Assembly (NCBI RefSeq): GCF_014839805.1
Contig: NC_051138.1
Span: forward strand, 10,166,983-10,230,982
Source of the DNA: Manduca sexta
Taxonomy: Eukaryota > Arthropoda > Insecta > Lepidoptera > Sphingidae
DNA: 64,000 bases
Reading direction: 5' to 3'
Under the pieces are notes generated by a model. That model saw only the letters and a list, made by a program, of their open reading frames with translations. It searched no databases and was not told the origin of the DNA. A program made the translations under genes and the position numbers. Shown here one piece after another: positions 1 to 17,700 of this stretch. How positions within the stretch are numbered: the first letter of the stretch is position 1; every line of letters starts with the position of its first letter.

Positions 1-874
1 ACGTGAGGTGCTGCCACCCGCGCTCCGCCCACGACACCGCCGTAAAGCACGCGCCATTGCTCAGGAACGCGCGCAGCGTCACCGCGCCCACGCCGCGCCC
101 CATGCACCGCCACCCCTCCGCCCGCACAGACTTTACCAAGCAGTCCCACGCGTTCGCGTACTGTCCCGCCACGTCGCCCTGCAGCCGCGACTTCACCACG
201 TCTATCGGGTACAGCAGCACCCACGACAACGCGCCCGCCACCCCGCCCGCCGCGAACACTCGCGTCACGGACCGGTCTCCTCGAGTTAGAGCTTCATATG
301 ACGCGAAGTAGATGGCGAAAGCGGGGCTATCGCGAGCCACTGTGATACCGAATCCACGAAACAGGGCCTTGTATCCTCCTGTTCTGAGTATGTGTCGCGC
401 TCCAGCCCAAGCACCCGTAGGCATTCCTTCGCTGGGCTTTGCAAGTTGTTGACGAGTTTTGACTAGTTCAACAGGCGCGCATGCCAAGCTCTGGAGCGCT
501 CCCGCGACCGCGCCAGCTATCGCGTGAGTCTTCAACGAGTCCGGGTTCGGTAGAGCACGTCTTGTATTACCATACGCTCCAAACACTATTGCATTGACTG
601 CTGCGATGCCACCTAGAGGGGCACCAACTCCTCGATACATATTTGCTAATGTTCCTCCTTTCAATAGCGCCTTCGTACATTCCAGCGGACTTCCTCTCCC
701 GGACTGAATGTGCACTTTTAAAGTGTCCAATGGATGTCCAGCGATTATTCCCGCGCAACCTGAAAGCGTAAAATTCATAATAGATATTTAACCCTATGAT
801 CAATTTAGGAGCTTTCTATACATATGTATAAGTTTAATACCTCCGATACATCCAGCTATGAAATCCAGTGCCAT
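1..874 (-). CDS. SLC25A29: Mitochondrial carrier, SLC25A29-like (partial, 3' end outside window)
   Basis: This is an inner-membrane solute carrier, probably a transporter of basic amino acids. Two exons are seen: 841-874 (start codon ATG 874-872) and 760 to beyond base 1. The intron is GT-AG (761-840) and the join restores the sequence GCIGGCAGII. About 264 residues are visible. The protein begins MALDFIAGC, as SLC25A29 proteins do. All three carrier repeats show the P-x-[DE]-x-x-[KR] signature: HPLDTLKV, APVELVKT and YPIDVVKS. The stretch NAIVFGAYGN after the first repeat also resembles SLC25A29. The frame is open to the window edge, where the last helix lies, so only a short C-terminus is missing. 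A possible 5' UTR acceptor (TTGCAG) lies just upstream of the ATG near 910. The second exon is GC-rich compared with its surroundings. Membership of the carrier family is certain; the exact subtype is inferred. SLC25A45/47/48 relatives are the alternatives. Confidence 0.9.
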
Positions 875-3854
875 ATTTGCGGATTATTTAAACTTTCAAC
901 AGGAGGTGCCTGCAACAAATAAAATATTATAGTAATTAATTCCTTTTAGAAGTTATGGTCATTTAAGCTCCAAGTTGTATTCTAAAGTAAAAAATATGCA
1001 GCCCTACCTTTTAAAAATAATGAAGAGAATTGTACACGGAATTCGTATAGCCTATGCGTGAACAAAATCCAGTGGAGCAATCATTGAAATTATCGATAAT
1101 TGATTATATAGGTATATGGTCTGCGCAAAGCGAATGGTCAATTTCATATTTACCAAGAATGATTGACAAAACGAATCCTCACCTATCCGGTGTTCAAATC
1201 AGGTAGTCGTAATGGGAATTCACGTTGTCTCCACTGGAAGTGATGCCAATGAACATATTGGTGGAGAGGTGGACGACGTCGGCTATCCATCCGGCGACGG
1301 CCAGCCTCTCGTACGCACGAGACGAATATGCGCCGCCGCCAGGCTCGGCCCGCCAGCTCGAGAGATCCTCACATATATTCATTATTATCACTCTTCGGGT
1401 CGCGCTTATCTACGAGGGCAAAATGCGACTATAATCACAATATACAATTACGGCTGCTGCATACATCTTAACAATTTCATTCAAATTTGTGGATTTATAA
1501 CAAGCAATAACAAGTGTGCGTTAGCAGAAATATTCAAAAGAGCCACAGACCATTTCAATGTAGGTAGCTGTTATTTGCATTAATAGATTTTTTAAGAAGT
1601 ATAAATATACTTACTTTATAAATCAAACCCGATGCTATTGCAAAACAAATTACACCCCCGTGCTCCCATAATATGTTAAAATGATGTAGATTCTACCAAT
1701 TACTATACCATAAAAATGCCACAAAACTACAACGAAATAGCCTGCCGCCAGTCTGGTTAATTTTTCTAAACTACTTAATTTCTAGATTCTTACTTTTCTA
1801 CACTTATTTAACTCTTCCTTGTATTCGAGAGAACTAGGAAATCACCTCTCTCACTCAGCACCCATCCTCAGCAGCCGGGATTCCTACGAATACATTGGTC
1901 TCATCGACGTAAGTTGTTAAACATTGGCGACGTCTTTCAATACTTACACGATATTCATTCTAGATACACACCAAAACCCTACGATTGCTTTTTAGTGTAT
2001 TGTGGATGTTTCCGATCTTTGAGACCCCGGCGAATAGCGCTCAACTACGTGTTACGATTGTCTGCATAAGTCGCCTTTGCCCGCGCCTCCAATTGTAGAA
2101 ATCGGAATGGTTTCAGAAGGCACTCTATTATCCATTTTGTGCGGGAACACACAATTACACGAAACGAACATCCACGATGTCCCATATTTGCCGTACTTAC
2201 TTACCATGTGACTGGTAGGGAACACCGTGGTAAAATTCGCCGAACACTTCCATTCCTATTACTTTCTTTTGAATAGATATAAACATTCATTTATACATAA
2301 TTCACGCCTTCTATTCGCGAACTCAGAAGCGAGTGTTAAATAGGTAGGTACCTAAATAAGTTTGTAACTTTGTTAGAAATAAACCCAGAATCCACTGAAC
2401 GGTTAATGATTTTAACATGAAGTGCTGTATGAATTTATAATGTAAGGGTAATATATTATAAATAAATAAATTATTAAATACCACAAGAATCTCATTGTGC
2501 CTGATAATAATAAGTAGGTGCCTATTAAATAATCCAGTAGTTTGTTGTCAGTTTCAGAAGCTCCAGAGCCAGACTTTGATTTTGTGAACAATTGCTTCAT
2601 CTGTGCCAAAGCGATTCAGGATCCAAGTAATCGCGTACAAGCCGACAACCGCGGGTTTGTGTTGTACATAATGAGAGTATAAAAAAAATTATTATGAACC
2701 TTATAAACACACGTTTTGATGATGTTGCAATGGACATTGCTTAACATTGAATTTCTTAACATTTTCGTTTATAACTTTTTTATTTATAGTTCTACGACAA
2801 AAAGTTACTGGACCAAAGTTGTAGAGAATTTAATTTGCAACAAAAAATGTTTATAATTTTTTTTCTCAGATAAATAGTACATCGTAAAAACCATTTCAAC
2901 CCCTATTTTCAAGATGGCGGCCGTGGGACAAGGGCGGCGACCCCACAAACTTGGTTTTAGCTTTACACTGGCCCCCCCTACACTTCAAAAAAATAAAATT
3001 GCGTCCCCTAAAAACGTAAGGTAAGGCCTAAAAAATGTAACATTTCAATGGAAAGAGAATACAAATACTACAGATATTTCAAACTGCCGCCAAAATGACC
3101 CATAAAAATGGTAGAGTTTTTTTTTCTATTATATGGTTACAAGCACTGAGTTGCTGTGCTACGCCAATGTCAATATGATAGAGTTGGTAGGACATGATAT
3201 GAAAAAAAGATTTGTAATAGCGGCTTAATTTTAGCATTGAGCCGGTACAATGTCCTACTTCAAATGAGGCGAGGCGTACTGAGCCTCGGCGCTTCAATGC
3301 GCGCCTTACTATTTTGTAATGTTAATACTCAAAAATCAAAATCTGAGAATCAAAATATTTCCCTCTCGCTCGCGACTTGAACCGCAGTACAATAATGTTC
3401 ATTGTAAAATAACGTCCTATTGTAATTTATAGCATGCGGTTCTCTACCTCTCTGCCCTCGTGCTATAGTTAACCAGAAACGAAAAATGAGTAACACAACT
3501 GCCGCGACATAAAGTTTGATGTAGTACAATATATAATTTTGAACCACTTACATTTTGACGTCATGTACGGGACAAATGTACCGCCTCTTGTATGCCCTAC
3601 TCAACATTAGACTGGTGGCATTTGGAAAAATTGTTGTTGCAACTTGCACTTTTGACTTCACCAAAAATATAATACAATATAGGAATAATAAATTAACTTT
3701 AAATAGGTACAACGAAAACTCCTACGTCTTATCGACTCATAATTACTATTTATTTGGGAATTGCGATTTACTTAGCTGCAGCTAAACATTTCAGAAAACA
3801 AACAGGAGATAACATTAATCAATCCTCCTAAATGCATTTTATTTGAATGACATT
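875..3854. other. Intergenic region between divergent carrier and ZAD genes
   Basis: No convincing complete gene is seen in this 3 kb. Short open frames here lack conserved motifs and splice context. Bases 2700-3100 look like old repeat DNA: poly-T runs next to a GC-rich block around 2910-2990. A short coding-like fragment at about 2558-2683 is described under findings. Promoters of both flanking genes should lie here, but I could not place a confident core element. Confidence 0.6.
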
Positions 3855-8972
<5,118 letters not shown>

Positions 8973-9971
8973 ATAGGTATTTGACTCTTAGCAATGTTAT
9001 ACAAAGTAGATTGGACCAAAGTATCAATTAATATTTTAACTAGATGATATATATATATCACGCTTCGTGATTATATGGCCATTTAAACACTATTTGGTAG
9101 ATTTTTCTTTATATTATGGATTATTAATAATTAAATGTTTTGTAGATTTCATTTGCTATAAATAACAAGAAAATAGGCAAGCTATTTATAGTTCACAATA
9201 ATTTATTGCATATGTTTGGTGTCTAAATGGTATTGTTATTAGAACATTTTATATAAAATTATATTTTTGTGACGCTTCTGAGGTAGATCGTAAAATGGCA
9301 TTTGTGTCCTGAGTATTTATTATGGGATTTTGCATTTGAATAGATATTTCCTGAATAGTAAATGTAATTAATCAACGATTGTTAAGGAATAAGAAACCAT
9401 AAATATTTTAGTAAAATAAAAAATATTTTATTGACATTGTTAATTTGAAATATTATCCCATTTGTCATTATAAGTATTAAAGTACTTATTAAAAATGTTT
9501 ATTACCTAATAACATGTTTTTTTATTGGCGCACAAGCCTCCGTTGCTTGCAGGCAAGTCATTCGCTCGCCACTAGTGAAACAGTTCGCACGTATAATTAC
9601 TGGATGGCTGCCCTACAAGACGCGCGTACTACATTAGTTATAGCTCACGCACTGTCGCACTCATATTTAGTTCGCTCCTTATACATCTTGACGTAAGGTT
9701 GCTTTTGATGAATAGCAGTCACAATCACAGCTGGTGAACAAAATGCGTAGGTACACACAACTCGCGACCTTTCGCGCATTAGATTATAATCATTCATTAG
9801 ATTTGGACATACATTTAGAACCCTAGGTATAATGCCTAGATAATTTACTATAATTGATCAAGAACCTTGGTAAAAAGTAATAAAACAGATTGATTTTATA
9901 ACAGAATCTTTAATTTATCTTACTAAAATACTTTGGGACTAATTGTTACACTACATATAAATGCACCTTAA
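8973..9971. other. Intergenic region between convergent ZAD and SCO1 genes
   Basis: This 1-kb AT-rich stretch should hold the two 3' UTRs. AATAAA-like sequences are present (for example around 9415), but none can be assigned with confidence. A GC-richer block at 9525-9760 has no recognisable coding motif. Confidence 0.6.
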
Positions 9972-11807
9972 TTAAAACCATGACTTCTTTTTCGCAACCT
10001 CATACTTCTGGATGTTGACTAGCATTGATTCATGAATCTCTTTAGCATTTCTATTTTGTCCGTAATAATCAACAAATTCACCGTCAGGGTCAACAAGGTA
10101 TATTATAATTGTGTGGTCAACCTGAAAAGAAGAGTATGAAATAATTTATTGAAAAAATTATATTGAGTTAGGGATCTACATTATTATCTTAACAGTGTTA
10201 TGTCAAGATCAATTGAATATGCAATTCCGAAAAGGGACAATCTTATAAATAATAAATATCTAGAAATGTATAATAACAAATAACAACAAAACTTCTGTAA
10301 ATGTTTATTGCTAATTGAACCCAAATTGTTACCCAAAAGTAATATTGTTCTTTTTTACACTACTTCAGAAAATATAAGTTTTTAGACATGTGCCCTTTTC
10401 GAAATTGCATATTCAATTTCATTGTCTTGTAAGTTTCATAGATTTATAAAATCTAAACATTTCAAATCTCAACAAAATTTATTATTACGAACTAAGGCTA
10501 ATAAACTACATTGCATTATGTAACTCCATTTAGAATACGTACAATGTAATCATTGTCTACATCTTGAGGTCCCGCACTGAAGTACACTCTGTACGATTTG
10601 CAGGCTTGTGCAACTTGTTCCTTTGTTCCTGTGAGTCCTAAAAGACGTGGCGAAAACTCCTTGCAATACCTGAAAAGGTATAAAATTATTTGTTTCTGTT
10701 TTTATAACAATATTTATATTGGATTGAATGTACATAAAAATACGATGTTCGGCGAGTTTGTTTACATAATCAATGCATGAATTAGTATATCCGACTACAA
10801 TTATCACCAAAGTTTAAATAATTTCCATCATGTGTTTACATATTTCATTAGGTTTTTTAATACTTATGGTGTACAATAAAGTATTAAATAAATAAATAAA
10901 CTTCCAATTTCTTTTTCTAATGTAATTAGTGCAATGCAATCTGTGTTTGAAGGCACAAGGGAAACTTAGAATTAAATCATTTTAACCATAAATATATTTG
11001 GTAATCTTACTTTCCAACAATCTCAGGTGTATCTCTCTGTGGGTCAACAGATATGAACACAGGCTGCAGAGGTGGTGATCCAGGAGTTTTATCTGCGGAT
11101 AAATGTAACTTTAGCAAATATACAATATATTATACTAAATAGTAACAATACTATATTTACCGTGCATGTTTACAACTTCTGCAAGTTTTTCAAGTTCATC
11201 TGGACAGATGTCGGGACAGTGTGTGAAACCAAAATAGATCAGCATCCATTTACCTAAGAAATCTTTACTCTTAATTAATTTGCCCTGGAAATAATAACAA
11301 ATATAAATGGGTAGCTTTTTAAATATAATTGCTATGGTAGTCAGTGAATATTTGTTGGATGTTAAAGTGGTTCCATAGTTTTGCTAACATTTTGAACATT
11401 TTAGGGTGTAGCAGCTAAGGGTCCAGAGTGTTTAATCCTAGATGCATTGAGACAAATATTTCTATGGTTATACATATTATTAAACTTTACATCTGTATCT
11501 TGACTACAAAGTTATATACAGTTTGTCTTACCTCTGGGTCTACTAATTCAAAGGAACCTCCTATTTTCGCTTTACCAAGCTGTCTTTTCCTTTCCCGGTC
11601 TAATGCTTCTTGTTTTTCTTTTCTCACATACAACATAAATGCTGTGAGACCGCCACCCACGAGAGCCGTACCAGCCATTGACTTCCATGTTATAGGACCT
11701 ATAAAAGTCTTCGGCTTTTTCTTAGGAGGCACAGCACACTGTCTCACAGAAGAAGTACTGAAAACACGGCGTAACATACCGCTACTATTTCTTAAAAAGG
11801 AATTCAT
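9972..11807 (-). CDS. SCO1: SCO1, mitochondrial copper chaperone for cytochrome c oxidase
   Basis: SCO1 delivers copper to the CuA site of cytochrome oxidase subunit 2 at the inner mitochondrial membrane, facing the intermembrane space. Five exons on the minus strand (11807-11532, 11284-11161, 11092-11011, 10669-10543, 10121-9972) give 252 residues ending at TAA. The N-terminus is rich in Arg, Ser and Lys, as expected of a mitochondrial presequence. A transmembrane segment follows at about residues 44-61. The thioredoxin-like domain begins near residue 84. The copper ligands are visible: CPDIC (C115 and C119) and the conserved His in DYIVDHT (H206). [11 protein letters not shown] is also typical of the family. 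I chose the Met of MNSFLRN; an upstream in-frame GTG is not a plausible start. The length fits the family. Insects usually have one SCO gene covering the SCO1 and SCO2 roles. Confidence 0.96.
10211..10419. repeat. Small inverted repeat in SCO1 intron 4
   Basis: Arms of about 30 bases at 10211-10239 (AATTGAATATGCAATTCCGA...) and 10390-10419 (reverse complement with few mismatches) flank about 150 bp of AT-rich sequence. This is the size and shape of a degenerate MITE. No target-site duplication was recognised. Confidence 0.6.
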
Positions 11808-12296
11808 TATTAACTGTTTTTTCGTTATTAACTGTAGTATCACGGAGAGAATCTACTTGGCCAAGGAGCCGATAAATATTTTTATGTAGTTTTAACTCGT
11901 AATTTCATAATAATCAGTAATCACTTATCAACGCCCCAGTAGTCGTGTTTTCAGCACGTTTGAAAAATGTCATTTGACATTGACATTTTTATGTGACAAT
12001 TGACAGCTATTACGGCTAATGTTTATGTTTTTGAAAAGGCAAAGGAAAAAGCTAAACAGTTCATTCGACATAAAAAAATAGGTTCGACATTCAAAATAAA
12101 AGAAGGAATATTCTTGTAAAAGAAGATTCAAAATTTCTTTCTTCCTTTCGAAATTTGCATATAAAACTGATAATAAATGTCGTTGGAAAAAGGGCCCCAA
12201 AAAAAAAAATTTCGCATGGAGCATCCGCGTACCTCAGGCCGTCCCTGCCTTTCTAGGTGCATAATATCCTTATCTCATAAGTCCTGCTTAAAAAAT

Positions 12297-12651
12297 ATCC
12301 CGATTTAATTATATTTATGGTACATAGCGGCTTCTACATAAGAGGTAGATATAGTATACTGTAGCGGACTTTTATTTAAAACTATTTAAGACAAACAATC
12401 CTACGGTAAACTATCTTTGTCTAATTCCACCGGTTTAAGCAGCGTACGCCAAGATAGTATTTATTTTCGTAGTATGTATCGTTATATTATGACCAAATTA
12501 CACAAAATCATTCTAAGTTGTAGCTTATGTATTATTCTGATGTATAACCAATATTACTGTAAAGTTTCATCAAAAGAAGTACATGCCTATGTACTTACAA
12601 ACATCCATACATCCATCCTCACAAATTTTCGCATTTATAATATTAGTAGGA
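12297..12651 (-). mobile_element. Helitron-like copy, truncated at its 3' end
   Basis: On the minus strand the 5' end reads TCCTACTAATATTATAAATG from base 12651, a typical lepidopteran Helitron start preceded by A or T. The body is about 80-85% similar by eye to the copy at 44355-44774; the shared block includes CAGCGTACGCC and ATTATGACCAAATTA. The GC-rich 3' hairpin and CTAG end of the other copy are missing here, so the left boundary is approximate. Confidence 0.7.
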
Positions 12652-13339
12652 TAGTCTATAATTGGTAGTACCTATTCTATTTTGATCGCGCGTCTTCTAG
12701 GGGGCGCTAAGGAATTGACTGCAGCCGCCTCTGGTCATTGCGACCAGAGATCAATAAACTAGATGGCCACGGCATCGACGCTCGGGCCGTATCAATGCAA
12801 GATGCTAGGGCGGTACAATTAATTGTGACTAACTTATAGTAAATAGTGCGCTGTTTTTATGTGTAATTTTGTTAGTCTGTAACGCGTCTATTTGTAAAAC
12901 GTCATTTGTTTAATGTCTCTGATTGCTATTGCTTTCTCCGTAAGGAGTAAATCAAACAAAAAAAAAAGATTTTAGATAACTTTAGTGGCGCTAAGTTTTT
13001 TTGCTCAAATGTTTCTGCCCAAGAGTACCTGCCTCCTAAGATCGGAAGTGGTGGAAGTAAAAAGTCTATTCGTAAATCTAACATAAGGAATTTAAATATA
13101 ATTTTAAAACTCAAACACAAATATAAGAAACTATTTAGCAATGGTTTTCATAATTTTACTTTACCTAGACTTCCCATACTTTTGCAGAAATTTGTGCAGA
13201 TATTAGATAATATATTTTAATAATTTACCAAAACATGAAAGCTTATTAACGAAGCCTTACGTAAGTAGAGCAGCCTAATGCTTCCATTATCTCCCGAGAC
13301 AATTCTTGTCCGCTCAGTCTTCACACCGAATGCACACGC

Positions 13340-13716
13340 CCACACACGAGGGAACATTATGCCGCGATTTTAGGCACAAAGTGTAATGTGTATACCTCTT
13401 GGTTGCCTAATGCACCTTGAAGCCTATAAGGTTCGCCAACATCTCCCCTTCCTCTCCCTTTCCAACCTTCCTAACAAAGCTCCTCCGTCTTCCTCTTCTC
13501 TTCCTTCCCTCTATCCCCTCCTTTCTTCCTCCCGGGCCCCGTGACCGAATAACTGCAGGTTGCCAACGTACCGCCCGCTGGCACCCTCAGTAATAGCGGT
13601 AGGGCCCACCAAATCTTCATTAGCACTGCCGTGATTGCTAAGCTGGGGATCGCTTGTACACCGTTAGCAGGGTACCTCCGGTGACAACCGGGGCAGTTCC
13701 CATAAAAAAAAAAAAC
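13340..13716 (+). repeat. Possible 3' tail of a non-LTR retrotransposon
   Basis: The unit is GC-richer than its surroundings, with a TC-rich block (about 13440-13530). It then has GGTACCTCCGGTGACAACCG and ends in a poly(A) run at about 13705-13716. A 3' poly(A) and no coding domain would fit a 5'-truncated LINE copy. I could not identify the family. Confidence 0.35.
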
Positions 13717-14770
13717 ATTATAATATGTCCTAGTTGCCGCAATTTACAACATTTCGTACGACGTTGACGTACAAGATAATGCGGTGAGTGTAGACTTCGA
13801 GCACTATAAAAAGCGGATGGAAGACTACGACTTAGGCTTATACCATGTCTTATTGCTTGATGGAAGGATTTAGCTCGTCGAGTACGAAGCGGCCCCTGAC
13901 GGGTACAAACTACACGTAATATTGACTGCAAAATCTTGCTAAAATGTGTGAGATTCGAAGACTCGAAAAGTGTCGTAAGAAATCGTAGGTTTTTATAGGT
14001 TGAGATCACTTTATATTATTATGTAACCTACTTACTCATTCCTCCATCAGTCCAAACTTCACACCTGCAGTCGTGCTTGTCATTGTTCTGAGTGCAGTCG
14101 CCATCCCAACCGTCACTACTCTTACTTCAACTATCAAGCAACGCAACAGTGACGATTACAAATAAAAACTGTTTTTTGTTTATTTAGAAAATCCCGGTGA
14201 CGTTACCTCTAAATTGTTTGATGGTTGTCTTCTATTTGGAATATTCTATGAAAACTATATATATAAGTAGGTAGACAAATAGCACGTATCTACCTACTTA
14301 TTGTATATAGATAATAATATGTATGACTAGTTTGAAATCAATAGAAAAACGTACGCAAAAATATGGATGATTAAATAAAAAAAAAGATTTTCTATGTTGT
14401 TTTTTTAATTCATACTCCATTCACGAGGTAAACTGAAATATTTATATTAACTTTATAAATGTATACGCTATAATTTACTTTTTTAACGATAAGTACATCT
14501 TGTATAAATTAAGTAGATATATTTTGTAATAATTGTTATTATGTCTATTTACGTTTATTTATTTCGTTTTGAATTATACATCAACATCGTCACACATTAC
14601 AACATCGTCCACAATGTTGGCTCGATTCACAGCTACATATAAAAAATAAGTTGTTCTTACACAAATTAATTCTACGATCTTTTTTTTTATCACTGCAAAA
14701 TTAGCAGTGAAATGAAAACATGCGTGAACATTCGTAGCAACATTTTTAGATAGAAAAGTTTGCGTTTCAA

Positions 14771-17700
14771 TTAATTTGCGTGCAATATATCGATGCTTTG
14801 ATCGGGCCAGTGCACTCGGCGATGAGTAGAGACGGTATCGAAACCTACGTTGTCGAACGAATGGTAGTCCTTCTGCATACTAAGTTCTGCTAAGTTCCGA
14901 TACCTGAAAATATCAAAGTCATGGTATGAGCATTAATGATTTAAAATCTATTTTTGCTCTACCCAAGTACTTTCTTCATGACTTAGTAGTTAAGAATTAA
15001 CCTACTTTAGATATTTGTAATTATCGCAATATATTTTGAGATAAGACTAACTGTACTACATCTTTTATTTTAAATTAGATATACAATAAATTGTTAAATA
15101 GATGTTTCATCACCTTTTGACAAGCACACAACAGCCGAGCAGTAACAGGACTTGCACAGCAAGCCAGGTTAATGCCAGAGCTACTAGCAGCAATTCATGA
15201 ACGCACACCATGCTGCTGTCTCCAGTCTTTGAATCTTCTAGAGCTAAATAATGTACAACAAAAATAGTAAACGATTGTACTTAGTAGACTGCCTGATATA
15301 TTTTTAATGATTGCGAATTCATTATGTAGGTAAATACTTTATACAAAGGAATGCCCAGAATGTGAAAGATTTCGCAAATTCCCCCAATGTAATAACAGCT
15401 AATCGATGAAATCAGTGTTCCTTAGTTGATGAACTACGGAACACTGATTTCTGATTATAAACTACATATATAAAATACATTATTAGTAGTATTACCGTGT
15501 ATTACAAAAAATTGTGAAATTATACATGGTAGTAAAAGAAATCATTGCGACTTGTGTATCAAAAACTTGTCGAATAAATTAACATCGTTATCCATTTGAT
15601 AGTTATGTGAATAACAACTCGACAATTTTGCAATTATAATATAAGCATTACACAGACAATAATTTACGAAGCACCAGACCGTCTGGTCTCGTGTTGCTAC
15701 ACGAGCATGACAATGATTATGTGATTCTCTGATATCGAAGCAGTTACTTCATAACCACAATTTAAAACGGGTTTTTTCCCTTCTAGTATAAGAAACTGAA
15801 TGTATCTATAGATATGTGTATGAATACGTAAGGCATATAGAATAATGCGATGGTCTTCTTTGGCTAACATGACGTTATGGAAGATACCGGATTGATTTAC
15901 AGACCGGCGCCTCATGCTAAACGGCTTGGGACTTTTGAAGCATATTCCGTGCTTGCGTATGAAACGGTTAACTAGGTTTAGGTATTGGATATCGGTTTCG
16001 CAGGTATCTGACGTAAATTTTTATAAAGTGACCACATCGATGCATTAGTTCCATCTTTGCCTTGTGCCTACGTGTTCAGGTATAAAGACGTGATTATGCG
16101 TTTCTATCGACTGAGACCATCAATACAACCCGGAGGTTCTGCGCTGCCTGTGCTGAACATGCCGGACCGGTACGTGTGGAGACGGCGCCGCCCACCGCTA
16201 ATGGCGGTGTCGACAGCCAGGACCAACCTCTTAGCTAAGGCGCCTCTCACCCAAGCCATTAATAGTATAATGAGGTGCATGTCAAAGCAGATGTTTTGAC
16301 ATGCAACTGGAGTGATTTCACAAATATTTGGTTGTATATCATTTGTTATGCTTAGCTTTCGTTTTATTTTTGGTTAGATAATTTATTTTTATAAATAGTT
16401 ATAGAATATAGTTGTAAGTTATGATGTAATTATTAATAGTTCCACCAGTCAAATTGGGTGTAACCTGTAATGGCTGTGTTGATATGTAAATAGATAAAAA
16501 TAAAGTACTACCCACTTAACAATCATGGATTAACGGTAGCCAAAAGCGTGTTCGGGCGCGGTTTGAAAACCTCTGTGAACTTAATTATACCTAATCCCGA
16601 AATAACTATCTGCTGCATACTGACGCTGCTGTAGTATATACATATTACATATAGGTACTTATGCGTTAAGAAAGTATTATTTAACAACTTACGTGTGGTA
16701 GCTCGATGGTCTGCCCGCACCAGTGTGTCCGCTGACATAATGTCCTTAGAATCTACTACCATCTCCAATTCTAGTGCTACTGCCTCGTCTGTGGCTACAG
16801 CGCAGCCTCTGGCCCCGCCCTGCGCCACAACGCCACTGTTCTGAGCGCGGTCGAAAGATGCATCCGGGGTGACGGCAGCCGGTATACTGTCGATGTTGTT
16901 GTCCAAGAAGTACGACGTGTCGTTAGTCTCTCGCGCTACTCTGTCGCGATTTCTGTTGCCGCAATTTACCTAAGAAAATTGATAGATCACAGTTGCTTTT
17001 TAATTAAACGTAGTATACATCTTTTAGAGTTCAATTGGTGTACCTGTTGGACACTATTATAGAGCTGTGTGTTTTTTTTCAAATAGTTTATTATTTTGTA
17101 AGAAAAACATAGTGTAGAATTCTACATCCTTCAATTTAAATGCTTACTTAAGAGTTTGAAAAACCAATATAAACTACTTACAATAAAATCCATTCCTACC
17201 TGTTTACACTTGTTCTCGCAAAATCGAATCATCAAAGCGAAGCGCACTACATGTGAAGTTGGGAAGCGGAACGCTTTGAATAGCGCAGACAGGCGCTGCG
17301 TTCCACCCAAATAAGATCTGGTAAATTGTGGGAAATCAACCTGCAAACAAACGATAGATTGAGATAAGTATATTTGAATAATTCCTTTACTTTTGTATGA
17401 TAAATTTATTATTATATCATTTATAATTGCAAAGAAGTCTTATATTTAAAAATATCGCCTAATGATTTCTTATGTTTAAACGGATATTAGACATTACAAA
17501 TAATAAAAAAATTCTTAATACTAAAAGTATGACTATAAGACACAGTGAGCTCATTCTGTGTAGATCGGACCACCAACAGCTAACATTTTTTGATTTTAAA
17601 AGTATTGTATAATTGTAAAATGTAGTTAGATATTGTAACTTTGACTTTGCGGATGCCCAACATGCGGATGCAAAATCTTCGAAACGTCAGGTGAAAATCA

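Larger units (their letters stand above)
11808..14770. other. Intergenic region between SCO1 and the PAN/ZP gene
   Basis: No gene is recognised here. The region holds a truncated Helitron-like copy (about 12297-12651) and a GC-richer block (12690-12910). A further stretch at about 13340-13716 is pyrimidine-rich in the middle and ends in a run of 12 A, as the 3' tail of a 5'-truncated non-LTR retrotransposon would. The rest is AT-rich and without features I could identify. Confidence 0.55.

Noticed and set aside
1212..1583. 123-codon plus-strand open frame upstream of the carrier gene
   Set aside because: No conserved motif, no splice context and atypical composition. Probably chance.
11428..11889. 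153-codon plus-strand open frame
   Set aside because: It is antisense to SCO1 exon 1, whose frame is supported by splice joins and the copper-site exons.
13638..14009. 123-codon minus-strand open frame
   Set aside because: It overlaps the tail of a probable retroelement fragment. No recognisable protein and no splice support.
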